NCBI GenBank assembly: GCA_019694805.1
Contig: JAIBBG010000006.1
Span: forward strand, 1 to 64,000
Length of the DNA stretch: 64,000 nt
Origin: Flavobacteriales bacterium
GTDB taxonomy: Bacteria; Bacteroidota; Bacteroidia; Flavobacteriales_D; Sanyastnellaceae
Reading direction: 5' to 3'
Part shown: positions 18,022 to 26,255 of the stretch, piece after piece
Numbering within the stretch: the first letter of the stretch is position 1
How the letters are laid out: the number at the start of each line of letters is the position of its first letter
Notes under the pieces: generated by a model
Database searches by the model: none
The model's input: only the letters and a program-made list of their open reading frames with translations
What the model was told of the DNA's origin: nothing
Made by a program: the position numbers and the translations under genes

Positions 18022-19845
18022 ATGAGAAAAATGCTCGTCTTTGTAATGTTTATTGCGCTATCGCTTCCTGATGTGATGGCACAACCATGTAAAACCGTGA
18101 TCGGTTATTACCCCAACTGGCAATGGTACGATCGTAACGGTTTGGTTGCCCCGTCAACCATTCAGTATGAAGATTACAGCATTATCAATTATTCGTTTTT
18201 CGCTCCGCAGGAGGACGGATCTGTTGCGGTGACAGATCCATGGGCCGATAAAAATTTGTTGTTGGGACAAATCAATTGGTCTGTTGCACCGGCTGGATAT
18301 GATACCGAATGGAATTATGGCAATGCAGCCTATCACTATACCAACACGTCTTTGATCTCTCATGCTCACAATGCTGGTACCCAAGTGTTGATCTGCATCG
18401 GGGGATGGACATTATCAAACTTGTTTCCTGCCATCGCATCCGATCCGACAAAAAGAACCCAATTCGCTCATTCGTGTTGTGATATCGTGAGGACCTTTTC
18501 GTGTGATGGAATCGATATCGATTGGGAATATCCGGGATTTGCTGAACACAACGGTACTCCTCAGGATGGCGAACACTATGCTTTGCTGATCACCGAATTG
18601 AGGGATTCTTTAGATCAGTTAGAACAACTATCAGGAAGCGAATTATTGCTGACTGCCGCTTGTGGAGCTTCTGCAACACATATGCAAAATGTCGATTGGA
18701 ATGTGATGGTGGACAAACTCGACTATATCAATCTCATGACGTATGATTATTCCGGCACTTGGGATAGCATGACCAATCATCACACGCCGTTATTTCCAGA
18801 TCCCAACGGAATGGCAGAAAACTGTGTTTCCTGGTCTGTAACTCATTTGATGGATGTGTACAATGTCCCTTCAACCAAAATCAATATTGGAGTGGCTTAC
18901 TATGGTAAGTCAATAGTGACTACGGGATCTCCTGATCTCCATGTTACTTCTGCCGGTTATGCGGATGGGGTAACTTTTTCAGCAGATGAAGGAACTCCTC
19001 TATATTATAATATCTTGAATCACTTAGACGAGTTTGAATATCATTGGGATAACGATGCACACGCGCCATACCTCACTGGTACCAATGGACTGAACACGTT
19101 TGTGACCTATGATGATGTGAATTCTACCACAGATAAAGCGAACTTTATTCTCGAGCATAATCTGGCCGGAGCCATCATCTGGGAAATTACAGGTGATTAT
19201 GTGGAATCCCAACCAGGATCCGGCATCATCGGATCAACGCCGTTGTCCGACGCTTTGAATGAAACCTTGTGTCAAAGTGTTGCTGTGGATTTGGATTGCG
19301 AAAATATTTGTGTCACTTCGATAGCCATGAACCCTGAAGGTGGACTATTGGACGTGACCATTGCAAATGGCAACGCTCAAATCAACTATCCTGTGGTCAT
19401 GGTTGTTTTGAATGGCGATACCGTTGCCAACGAAAATGGTGAATTCATTTTCTTCGCTCAATTACCAGGACAAACTGTGACTCATACCATCAGCACCACA
19501 TTAACGGAAGTGCCGAATAATTTTACTTGCGAAGTGATCCTTTATGATGCCCTGTATGATGAAGCGTGTGTACTCGATTATCCATGCATTACGAATGGAA
19601 TTGCAGAAATGTCAAAAGAATTCACCGTTTTTCCAATTCCTACACAAAACGAATTGCATGTGGTGTCAGACAAGATCATTGCTCATGCTACCATTTATGA
19701 TGCTATGGGAAGAATGATCATGCAAAGAAGTGTTTGGGATATGTCTTGTGTCATGGATGTTTCTTCTTTGAATCCTGGAATTTATTTTGTGGATTGTGAA
19801 GAAAGTCTTGGTGAACATACCATCTTCAGGTTTGTTGTTGAATGA
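18022..19845 (+). CDS. Secreted GH18 chitinase with T9SS type A sorting domain
   Basis: The product has 607 residues. A signal peptide (about 1-21) leads directly into a glycoside hydrolase family 18 domain (about 24-430). The catalytic signature DGIDIDWE ends in the proton donor Glu169, and GGWTLSN and YDYSGTWD add substrate-cleft residues. These enzymes cut beta-1,4 bonds in chitin or related GlcNAc polymers by substrate-assisted retention. A beta-rich region (about 440-530) and a sorting domain (about 535-607, FTVFPIPTQNELHV) follow. The open frame extends upstream to 17911, but the signal peptide fixes the start at 18022. The paaB promoter overlaps the last codons. Confidence 0.93.
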   Translation: MRKMLVFVMFIALSLPDVMAQPCKTVIGYYPNWQWYDRNGLVAPSTIQYEDYSIINYSFFAPQEDGSVAVTDPWADKNLLLGQINWSVAPAGYDTEWNYGNAAYHYTNTSLISHAHNAGTQVLICIGGWTLSNLFPAIASDPTKRTQFAHSCCDIVRTFSCDGIDIDWEYPGFAEHNGTPQDGEHYALLITELRDSLDQLEQLSGSELLLTAACGASATHMQNVDWNVMVDKLDYINLMTYDYSGTWDSMTNHHTPLFPDPNGMAENCVSWSVTHLMDVYNVPSTKINIGVAYYGKSIVTTGSPDLHVTSAGYADGVTFSADEGTPLYYNILNHLDEFEYHWDNDAHAPYLTGTNGLNTFVTYDDVNSTTDKANFILEHNLAGAIIWEITGDYVESQPGSGIIGSTPLSDALNETLCQSVAVDLDCENICVTSIAMNPEGGLLDVTIANGNAQINYPVVMVVLNGDTVANENGEFIFFAQLPGQTVTHTISTTLTEVPNNFTCEVILYDALYDEACVLDYPCITNGIAEMSKEFTVFPIPTQNELHVVSDKIIAHATIYDAMGRMIMQRSVWDMSCVMDVSSLNPGIYFVDCEESLGEHTIFRFVVE

Positions 19846-19861
19846 TGAATGGCTAATTTTG
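19831..19861 (+). promoter_or_regulatory. Promoter of paaBCD
   Basis: TTTG (19831-19834) and TAATTTTG (19854-19861) are separated by exactly 19 bases, a full match to the Bacteroidota consensus. It overlaps the 3' end of the chitinase gene and ends 18 bases before the paaB ATG, so paaBCD can be transcribed independently of paaA. Confidence 0.7.
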
Positions 19862-19879
19862 CCGTAAATCATTCACGAC

Positions 19880-20167
19880 ATGAGCAACAAAGACTGGCCT
19901 CTTTGGGAGGTTTTTATTCGCAGTAAAAGCGGATTGGCGCATAAACACGTTGGAAGCCTTCACGCTGCTGATGCGAAAATGGCCGTCGAAAATGCACGGG
20001 ATGTGTACACACGCCGTATGGAAGGTGTGAGCATTTGGGTGGTGAAAAGTGCAGATATTGTTGCGTCTTCCCCGGCTGACAAAGACTTCATGTTTGATCC
20101 CGCCAATGACAAAGTATATCGTCATCCAACGTTCTACGAAATACCACCTGAAGTAGGTCATATGTGA
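19880..20167 (+). CDS. paaB: Phenylacetyl-CoA epoxidase subunit PaaB
   Basis: The 95-residue protein matches PaaB from end to end: WPLWEVFIRSKSGLAHKHVG, then SLHAADAKMAVENARDVY and the RRMEGVSIWVV segment. PaaB is a small non-catalytic subunit that holds the PaaAC heterodimers in the epoxidase complex and is thought to help electron transfer from PaaE. It opens the paaBCD run, with its own promoter just upstream. Confidence 0.95.
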   Translation: MSNKDWPLWEVFIRSKSGLAHKHVGSLHAADAKMAVENARDVYTRRMEGVSIWVVKSADIVASSPADKDFMFDPANDKVYRHPTFYEIPPEVGHM

Positions 20168-20208
20168 ATTAACCGGATGTGAAGTATCACATCCATCATC
20201 CGTCGAAC

Positions 20209-20967
20209 ATGGCAAAAGATCAGAAAAAACTGGAATATGTGCTGCGCATTGCTGACAATGCGCTCATTTTAGGACAACGTTTGAGTGAATGGTGTGGACA
20301 TGGTCCTGTTCTCGAAGAAGATATCGCTCTATCCAATATCAGTCTCGATTATTTCGGTCAGGCTTCTCACTTATTGAAGTATGCCGCGGAAATTGAAGAG
20401 GCAGGAAATGACGAAGACCATTTGGCTTTTCATCGCGATGATACTGAATTCAGAAACTTGCTCATGGTTGAATTGCCCAATGGTGACTATGCATTTACCA
20501 TAGCCAGACAGTTTTTCTTTTCTGTTTGGTATCAGTTATTTCTGGAGGGTTTGCTGAAATCCCAAGACGAATTCCTTCGTGGATTTGCTGAAAAATCGCT
20601 GAAGGAAGTGAAATATCACGTGCAACATGCTTCGGATTGGGTCATCAGAATGGGTGATGGTACCGAAGAAAGTCGTCGTCGTATCATACAAGCTTTTGCC
20701 GACCTCGCAGATTTTATTCCTGAGTGTTTTACCACAGATGAACTGGATCTGTATGCAATTCAACATGGTTGGGGCCCGGATGCTTCTCATTTGAAGGAGT
20801 CATGGCAAAAAAATGTTGCTGCTGTATGCACAGAAGCAGGATTGGAAATGCCGGCAGAAGGCTGGGGACAACGTGGTGGTAAAATAGGCAAGCATACCGA
20901 ATACCTCGGATTTATTCTGGCAGAAATGCAATATTTACAAAGAGCGCATCCCGGCGCAAAATGGTAA
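20209..20967 (+). CDS. paaC: Phenylacetyl-CoA epoxidase structural subunit PaaC
   Basis: The predicted product has 252 residues, the usual PaaC length. Family features are RIADNALILGQRLSEWCGHG near the N-terminus, LDYFGQASHLLKYAA, and KEVKYHVQHASDWVIRMGDG in the second half. PaaC shares the ferritin-like fold of PaaA but lacks a working di-iron site; it pairs with PaaA. The frame is open from a GTG at 20179, but that adds ten residues not typical of the family, so the ATG at 20209 was preferred. Neither site has a clear ribosome binding sequence. Confidence 0.93.
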   Translation: MAKDQKKLEYVLRIADNALILGQRLSEWCGHGPVLEEDIALSNISLDYFGQASHLLKYAAEIEEAGNDEDHLAFHRDDTEFRNLLMVELPNGDYAFTIARQFFFSVWYQLFLEGLLKSQDEFLRGFAEKSLKEVKYHVQHASDWVIRMGDGTEESRRRIIQAFADLADFIPECFTTDELDLYAIQHGWGPDASHLKESWQKNVAAVCTEAGLEMPAEGWGQRGGKIGKHTEYLGFILAEMQYLQRAHPGAKW

Positions 20968-20971
20968 TATC

Positions 20972-21472
20972 ATGAAAGGGAAAGATCGTCCCGGTGAAGA
21001 AGAAGTTTTGCAGTGGCTGAGTGAAGTCAGCGATCCTGAAATTCCTGCACTAAACGTGGTGGAAATGGGAATTGTGAGGAATGTAAAATGGAATGGCGAT
21101 GTTGTTGAAGTTACCATTACTCCAACGTATAGCGGATGCCCTGCTATGCGAACTATTGAAGAGGATATCGGCGAAGTTCTTCGCGAAAAATTTCTGGATA
21201 AATACACCGTCATCACTTCTCTTTCTCCAGCTTGGACCACAGACTGGATGACGGATGATGCCCGAGAAAAATTGGTGAAAGAAGGAATTGCACCACCTCA
21301 GAAGGGTAGTGCTGACAAAGGTTTGCTGATGGGTAAACTTCGTGATGTGAAATGTCCACGATGTGGTTCTTTTGATACCATGATGGTTTCGCAATTTGGA
21401 TCAACAGCTTGCAAGTCTCTTTATAAATGCAATCAATGTCTGGAGCCTTTCGACTATTTCAAATGTATTTGA
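20972..21472 (+). CDS. paaD: Phenylacetyl-CoA epoxidase maturation protein PaaD
   Basis: The 166-residue product begins with a MIP18/DUF59 domain (about 8-100) carrying the DPEIP motif and the TYSGCPAM cysteine. It ends with a zinc-ribbon-like cluster, CPRCGSFD (about 129-136) and CNQC (about 156-159). PaaD acts in iron or iron-sulfur centre assembly of the epoxidase; it is needed for activity but is not part of the oxygenase core. It starts four bases after the paaC stop codon. No terminator was seen downstream. Confidence 0.94.
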   Translation: MKGKDRPGEEEVLQWLSEVSDPEIPALNVVEMGIVRNVKWNGDVVEVTITPTYSGCPAMRTIEEDIGEVLREKFLDKYTVITSLSPAWTTDWMTDDAREKLVKEGIAPPQKGSADKGLLMGKLRDVKCPRCGSFDTMMVSQFGSTACKSLYKCNQCLEPFDYFKCI

Positions 21473-21619
21473 TAACCTTCACGGGCTGTCTTTGGGTCAT
21501 CTATGAACCAGCATGAAACAGAAGGCAAATACAAATGAAGTTGGATAAAAGTCACCTTTATTTCAATCTGTGTTTCTGACTGATGACATATAGTTTGAAA
21601 ATTGAAAAGTGCTTGTGAA

Positions 21620-22927
21620 TTATATCAATCCTCTTGATTTCAACTCAAGGTATTTGTTCACTGTATTGATGGACAAATCTTCAGGTCTGCTAAGAATTGT
21701 CTGAATACCATATTTTCTCAATTTCGCAACAATCTGTTTTTTGTCATTCAATAATTTCATAGCTATAGTCTGAGCGTAAATATCGCTGACAAACTCTGGT
21801 TTTTTGTGACTATAACTTATCAATTCGGTGTTCTCAAAAATCATCACCACCAACAGGTGCATGTGGTTGATTTTTTTCAACACGGGTAATGCCCTTTCCA
21901 TGGCATACATGCTTTCGAAGTTGAGATAGATGAAGATAAGACTTCTGGAATGAATCACATTCTTTACCGCTCTGTACAACAAATCAAAATTGGCCTCGAA
22001 GGATTGCGGTTTTTCATGGTAAAGTGCATTGAGGATTTTTTTCAATTGCATTTCCGATCGTTCCGCCGGAAGAGTTGTGCCTATCCGGTGTGAATATGTA
22101 ATCAAGCCTGTCTTGTCGAATTTCTGCAAGGCAATATTGGAGATGACCAAACTGGTATTGATGGCATAATCCAACAGACTTAACTCATGAAATGGCATAT
22201 GCATCGATCGACTTTTATCAATGATGCTATAAACCTGCTGCGATCTTTCATCTTCATATTGATTCACCATGAGCTGATTTCGCCTGCTGGTCGCTTTCCA
22301 ATTGATGCTCCTTAAATCATCGCCCTGATTGTATTGTCGAATTTTCTCGAATTCATAGCTATGACCAATCTTTCGTACTTTTTTGATTCCTTCAAATGTG
22401 CTAATACGCGCAAATGCAAGAAGTTCATATTTCTTCATTTGAATGATGCTCGGATATACCGGAACCATTTTGGGCTCAGCAATCATGACCCTGCGCGATG
22501 CCAGACCAATGACAGTGGATGTGATAGCATTCACAACTCCAAAATCATATTCGCCACGCACAACAGGCCTGAGGTGATAAGTTACGGTCTCTTCCTGTCC
22601 GGGCTCAAGTTCCAAATGCAGAAAAAAATTGCGCATTTGAAATTGATAGGGAATTTCATCATATATATCCGAGAAAATCTTATAACCGCCTTCATTGATG
22701 ATATGCAGCGTTACCGGGTTTTCGTCACCAAGTGACATCATTCGCGATGTCGTTCTGCTGCCGCGGAGAGCAAGCCGCCCACTGTATAATAAAACAACAT
22801 CTGTAGCAGCAGCACTCAGGAGTACAATAAGTGCTACCCATGCTACTGGCTCGACCATAGCAAACGGAAAACTCAGGACGAACAAAAAGGACACGACTCC
22901 TGAAGCGATAAAAAATCGCTGTCTCAA
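21620..22927 (-). CDS. DUF58 domain membrane protein
   Basis: The 435-residue protein has two close membrane segments at the N-terminus (about 5-50), an Ig-like region, and the DUF58 core with FEKIRQYNQGDDLRSINWKA-type sequence (about 197-216). A vWA-like fold follows (SIIDKSRSM at about 238-246, a degenerate MIDAS-like start). DUF58 proteins occur next to MoxR ATPases and are thought to be assembly or quality-control partners. No ATG is available: the best start is TTG at 22927. An in-frame CTG lies at 22969, and the only in-frame stop upstream is the moxR TAA itself. The true N-terminus may therefore be up to 14 residues longer. Confidence 0.85.
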   Translation of the reverse strand: MRQRFFIASGVVSFLFVLSFPFAMVEPVAWVALIVLLSAAATDVVLLYSGRLALRGSRTTSRMMSLGDENPVTLHIINEGGYKIFSDIYDEIPYQFQMRNFFLHLELEPGQEETVTYHLRPVVRGEYDFGVVNAITSTVIGLASRRVMIAEPKMVPVYPSIIQMKKYELLAFARISTFEGIKKVRKIGHSYEFEKIRQYNQGDDLRSINWKATSRRNQLMVNQYEDERSQQVYSIIDKSRSMHMPFHELSLLDYAINTSLVISNIALQKFDKTGLITYSHRIGTTLPAERSEMQLKKILNALYHEKPQSFEANFDLLYRAVKNVIHSRSLIFIYLNFESMYAMERALPVLKKINHMHLLVVMIFENTELISYSHKKPEFVSDIYAQTIAMKLLNDKKQIVAKLRKYGIQTILSRPEDLSINTVNKYLELKSRGLI

Positions 22928-22978
22928 TTGAAAACTGCGTAAAGCGGATATGTATTTATTCTGATTCAGGGTTGAGGA

Positions 22979-24037
22979 TTAACGAGGTACTTCCACTTTT
23001 TTCAAAATGTCCGCAATGATCTCTTCAATGGTGTGACCTTCCATTTCACGTTCGTGGCTTAATACAATACGGTGATTAAGGACGGCCGGGGCCACTGATT
23101 TGATGTCATCTGGCGTCACAAAATCTCTGCCTTGTATTGCGGCCATGGCTTTGCTGGTTTTCATCATAGATAGCGTTGCTCGAGGCGATGCGCCAAGGAA
23201 TAGGTCGCCGTTGTTGCGTGTATTGTGGACTACTGCTGCGATGTAGTGTAGCAATTCTGGTCGGATGTAGACTTTTTCAATGAGCTTTCGGTATTCATCC
23301 AATTGCGCAGGTGTGACGACTTTTCCCACATCAGCACTTTGCTTCTGCGAAAAATCGGTGTGAAATCTCTCCACGATCATTTTTTCCTCTTCCAGCGAAG
23401 GGTAAGTCATTTTTATCCTGAATGTAAACCTGTCCAATTGCGCTTCTGGAAGTGAATATGTGCCTTCCTGCTCCACTGGATTCTGCGTAGCGATCACAAA
23501 AAATGGAAATGACATGGGGTAGGTAACTCCATCATATGTGATTTGTTTTTCTTCCATCACTTCCATGAGTGCCGCTTGTGTTTTGGCAGGAGCTCGGTTC
23601 ACCTCGTCAATCAATATAATATTCGAAAAAATCGGTCCTTTCCTGAAATAGAAGTTCGACTCTTTCATGTTGAATACAGATGTTCCCGTAACATCGGTAG
23701 GCATGAGATCCGGGGTGAACTGAATTCTACTGAATCCGGCATCGATCGTTTTAGCCAGAAGTTTTGCCGTGAGGGTTTTGGCAATACCGGGAAATCCCTC
23801 GAGCAATACGTGTCCGCCGGTGAGGATTGCTGCAAACAGTAAATCGATGGTTTGCGTCTGGCCGATGACCACTTTGGATAACTCTCGTTGAATCGCATCT
23901 GCAGTTTCCGCCAGAGGATTTACATTCACACGTTCATGTATGCCAATGTTCATCCATGGGCTGTGTTCACTGCGGGTAACAACAGGATTGAGGTTTTCCT
24001 CGCTGTTCGATACTTCAGGGTTATTCTGGTCTGTCAT
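22979..24037 (-). CDS. MoxR-family AAA+ ATPase
   Basis: The 352-residue protein has a Walker A motif GFPGIAKT (about 80-87), a Walker B motif IILIDEVNRAPAKTQAALM (about 140-158), sensor-1 IATQNPVEQEGTY and the AAA lid domain. MoxR ATPases act as chaperones in the maturation of protein complexes, typically with vWA/DUF58 partners encoded beside them, as here. The gene ends 51 bases before the DUF58 start and begins 9 bases after DUF4350. Confidence 0.93.
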   Translation of the reverse strand: MTDQNNPEVSNSEENLNPVVTRSEHSPWMNIGIHERVNVNPLAETADAIQRELSKVVIGQTQTIDLLFAAILTGGHVLLEGFPGIAKTLTAKLLAKTIDAGFSRIQFTPDLMPTDVTGTSVFNMKESNFYFRKGPIFSNIILIDEVNRAPAKTQAALMEVMEEKQITYDGVTYPMSFPFFVIATQNPVEQEGTYSLPEAQLDRFTFRIKMTYPSLEEEKMIVERFHTDFSQKQSADVGKVVTPAQLDEYRKLIEKVYIRPELLHYIAAVVHNTRNNGDLFLGASPRATLSMMKTSKAMAAIQGRDFVTPDDIKSVAPAVLNHRIVLSHEREMEGHTIEEIIADILKKVEVPR

Positions 24038-24046
24038 GTTGCTTGA

Positions 24047-25420
24047 TTATTTGCTGAGAGAATAAAATTTTTCAGTGAGCTGATGAAACTCCAACATTTC
24101 CTTCGTTTCTACAATCACTATGCTTGATAATATTTTGTGCTTTTCAAAAATACTTCTGATCAGTTCTATTTGTATGGATGATTTCTGTGCAATTTGAGCA
24201 TAAAGTGCTTCGTCTTCTTCTACCATATTCAATGGTAATCGTATGCCATATCTGTCCCGAATAAATGATCTGAGCAGGTCCATTTTCATCACCACCAGTT
24301 TTTTGTGGTCCTGTTGATTCATAAACATTTGTGAAATGACCTGGGCATATTCAATGGATGTGTTTTCCATGTTTTCAGTTGTAGCAATGATGCGCTGCTT
24401 TCTTTTTGCACCGAAGAAAACATAAAGCAGTGTGGCAGCGAGCAATGTATACCATGCTATTTTGAGTACTTTTTCTGATAAAATAAATTCCAATGGACCT
24501 TCGCCTGGTTTGCTGGGTTTGATATCAGAGGTCTGACTGATACCTCTTGTGTCGTATGTTCTATTGTCTTCATCCCAATAGATTTTACCGTTTCCAAAGT
24601 AGGAGAGAGCCTGACGAGAATATTTCATGACAGAGTCATTGCGCATGAAATAATTGGTAAATACTATGGGTGTTGAATGGAAATAAATTTCCCCCTCTCC
24701 ATATTTTAATCTGAAGTAGTTGTTATAGCCTTCATTGAAATGAGCAAGCATTTGGGTATTTTCTCCATGATGCGTGAGCAAGCTGTCTTTATAATAAACC
24801 CAACTGTATTTGATGGTTTCAAAGTCTCTCACATAAGATATTTCACAATCCGTTTCTTCATTTGCATTCAGGTCATGCTTGAGATAAAGGGTGTCTTCAA
24901 TGGTCTCATAAACGCGGTTTGAATAATAGGACATGGAATGCGATGGTTCTGCAGAATAATCTTCTATAGGATATACTCCTTCCTCGTCATAATAATATTC
25001 TCCCGCATATGGATCGTAGGGTGCGCGAACAAGACTATCAAACACAAGATTGGATTGGTTCATGCAGCAGAAAAAGGCATTGTTGCCGCGTTCTACAAAT
25101 TCCAAAATCGATTCTACATCTTGTTGATCACCATAAAAATCGTTGCCGATAAAGATGTAAGTGTCCTTTTTATCAGTAGGATCGACCGGCAGCTCTGTAT
25201 TGACACTATCCTTGATGGTGATGAATTCCTGATTCGAACGTATAGACTTCATCAATTCAAATATCATGCTGGTGCCATATGGTTCTTTATCTTCAGGACT
25301 AAACGACAATGACCATGAGTGCCGATTGCGCATGTTGAAGAAAATGATCACCAACAAAATGATGACAATCAAACCAAACAATGTTGGCAGCCATAGATTA
25401 GTTTTCTTGGGTGCTGCCAT
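24047..25420 (-). CDS. DUF4350 membrane protein
   Basis: The 457-residue protein has an N-terminal membrane segment (about 10-30), then an extracytoplasmic domain starting SWSLSFSPEDKEPYGTSMIF that matches the DUF4350 opening. A second membrane segment (about 317-333) precedes a cytoplasmic tail of about 120 residues. The family is uncharacterised but is a constant partner of moxR and DUF58 in Bacteroidota. Its start overlaps the preceding DUF4129 gene by 23 bases, evidence for a tight operon. Confidence 0.8.
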   Translation of the reverse strand: MAAPKKTNLWLPTLFGLIVIILLVIIFFNMRNRHSWSLSFSPEDKEPYGTSMIFELMKSIRSNQEFITIKDSVNTELPVDPTDKKDTYIFIGNDFYGDQQDVESILEFVERGNNAFFCCMNQSNLVFDSLVRAPYDPYAGEYYYDEEGVYPIEDYSAEPSHSMSYYSNRVYETIEDTLYLKHDLNANEETDCEISYVRDFETIKYSWVYYKDSLLTHHGENTQMLAHFNEGYNNYFRLKYGEGEIYFHSTPIVFTNYFMRNDSVMKYSRQALSYFGNGKIYWDEDNRTYDTRGISQTSDIKPSKPGEGPLEFILSEKVLKIAWYTLLAATLLYVFFGAKRKQRIIATTENMENTSIEYAQVISQMFMNQQDHKKLVVMKMDLLRSFIRDRYGIRLPLNMVEEDEALYAQIAQKSSIQIELIRSIFEKHKILSSIVIVETKEMLEFHQLTEKFYSLSK

Positions 25421-26255
25421 TCAGATTATTTTGATAATTTGAAAACATATCGGAAACCTTTTGGTAGTCATGACCTCCAATTTCCTGGTCACCATACCAA
25501 ATGACTTCATAGATGAGTGTGAGATCGCGGAATGAACGATAAGTGGATTTTGTCCGCATCTCATTCAGGTAATCTCTGTTGGTTTTATCTTTCTGCCATT
25601 GAATGAATTTAGATTCCGAAAGTTGTCTGATGAGTTTTAAGTATAATATTCGTACAGCCGTTTTGTGGTCGCCTTTCTCTATAGCAATCCTGAGCAGTCT
25701 GTCTAATGTGTCTTCTTCTGGTAGTTCTTCCGGATTTTCTAGATCGATTTCCTGAAGCACTTTGATCTTTTTATTGAAGCCTAAAGGTTTGCCCGAAATG
25801 AGTTTTAAGATAAGTAGAATGAGTAATGAAGCAGCCACTACTATGGCTACCATTTTACCCAATGGTGTATTGAAGAATGTATTCAAAGATTCTATGAATG
25901 AATCACCGTTGTCTGCGGTTTCAGGCTCAGATTGATCGTCTTCATCTTCTTTGTCCGGCTTTTCTTCTTCTTTTGGATCTGGATCGTAGTGATATTCCTT
26001 TTTGACCTTGTTCCATTGATCATCTTGCCAAACAGGAGTTGGATTGTTTTCCGGATATTCCTGAACAGCTGGAGTTTCTTCAAATGTTGGTTCTGATAGT
26101 TCTTGTTCTATTTCGGTAGAATCCATCATTTGATCGATGTAGTATTGAATGCTGTCTTGATCAATCAATACTTGTGAGTGCGCGAAACAAGTCACCGACA
26201 ATTGAATCAGCAAAAACCAAGATATTTTTTGTTTGATGTTATGATTCCTTTTCAA
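25398..26255 (-). CDS. DUF4129-type membrane protein
   Basis: The product has 285 residues: a signal peptide (about 1-27), a very acidic, Glu/Pro/Asp-rich extracytoplasmic stretch (about 30-125), a membrane segment (about 134-153) and a cytoplasmic domain. The domain contains DYLNEMRTKSTYRSFRDLT and YEVIWYGDQEI, which fit DUF4129 (about 210-250). The function is unknown; the domain is found beside transglutaminase-like and moxR-cluster proteins. The start is TTG at 26255 and overlaps the stop of the SpoIIM-like gene by 17 bases. Confidence 0.7.
   Translation of the reverse strand: MKRNHNIKQKISWFLLIQLSVTCFAHSQVLIDQDSIQYYIDQMMDSTEIEQELSEPTFEETPAVQEYPENNPTPVWQDDQWNKVKKEYHYDPDPKEEEKPDKEDEDDQSEPETADNGDSFIESLNTFFNTPLGKMVAIVVAASLLILLILKLISGKPLGFNKKIKVLQEIDLENPEELPEEDTLDRLLRIAIEKGDHKTAVRILYLKLIRQLSESKFIQWQKDKTNRDYLNEMRTKSTYRSFRDLTLIYEVIWYGDQEIGGHDYQKVSDMFSNYQNNLNGSTQEN

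Noticed and set aside
22925-22981. moxR-DUF58 as one gene split by a nonsense mutation
   Set aside because: MoxR ends at its normal place and DUF58 begins as a family-typical separate protein; both are separate genes in relatives as far as I know.
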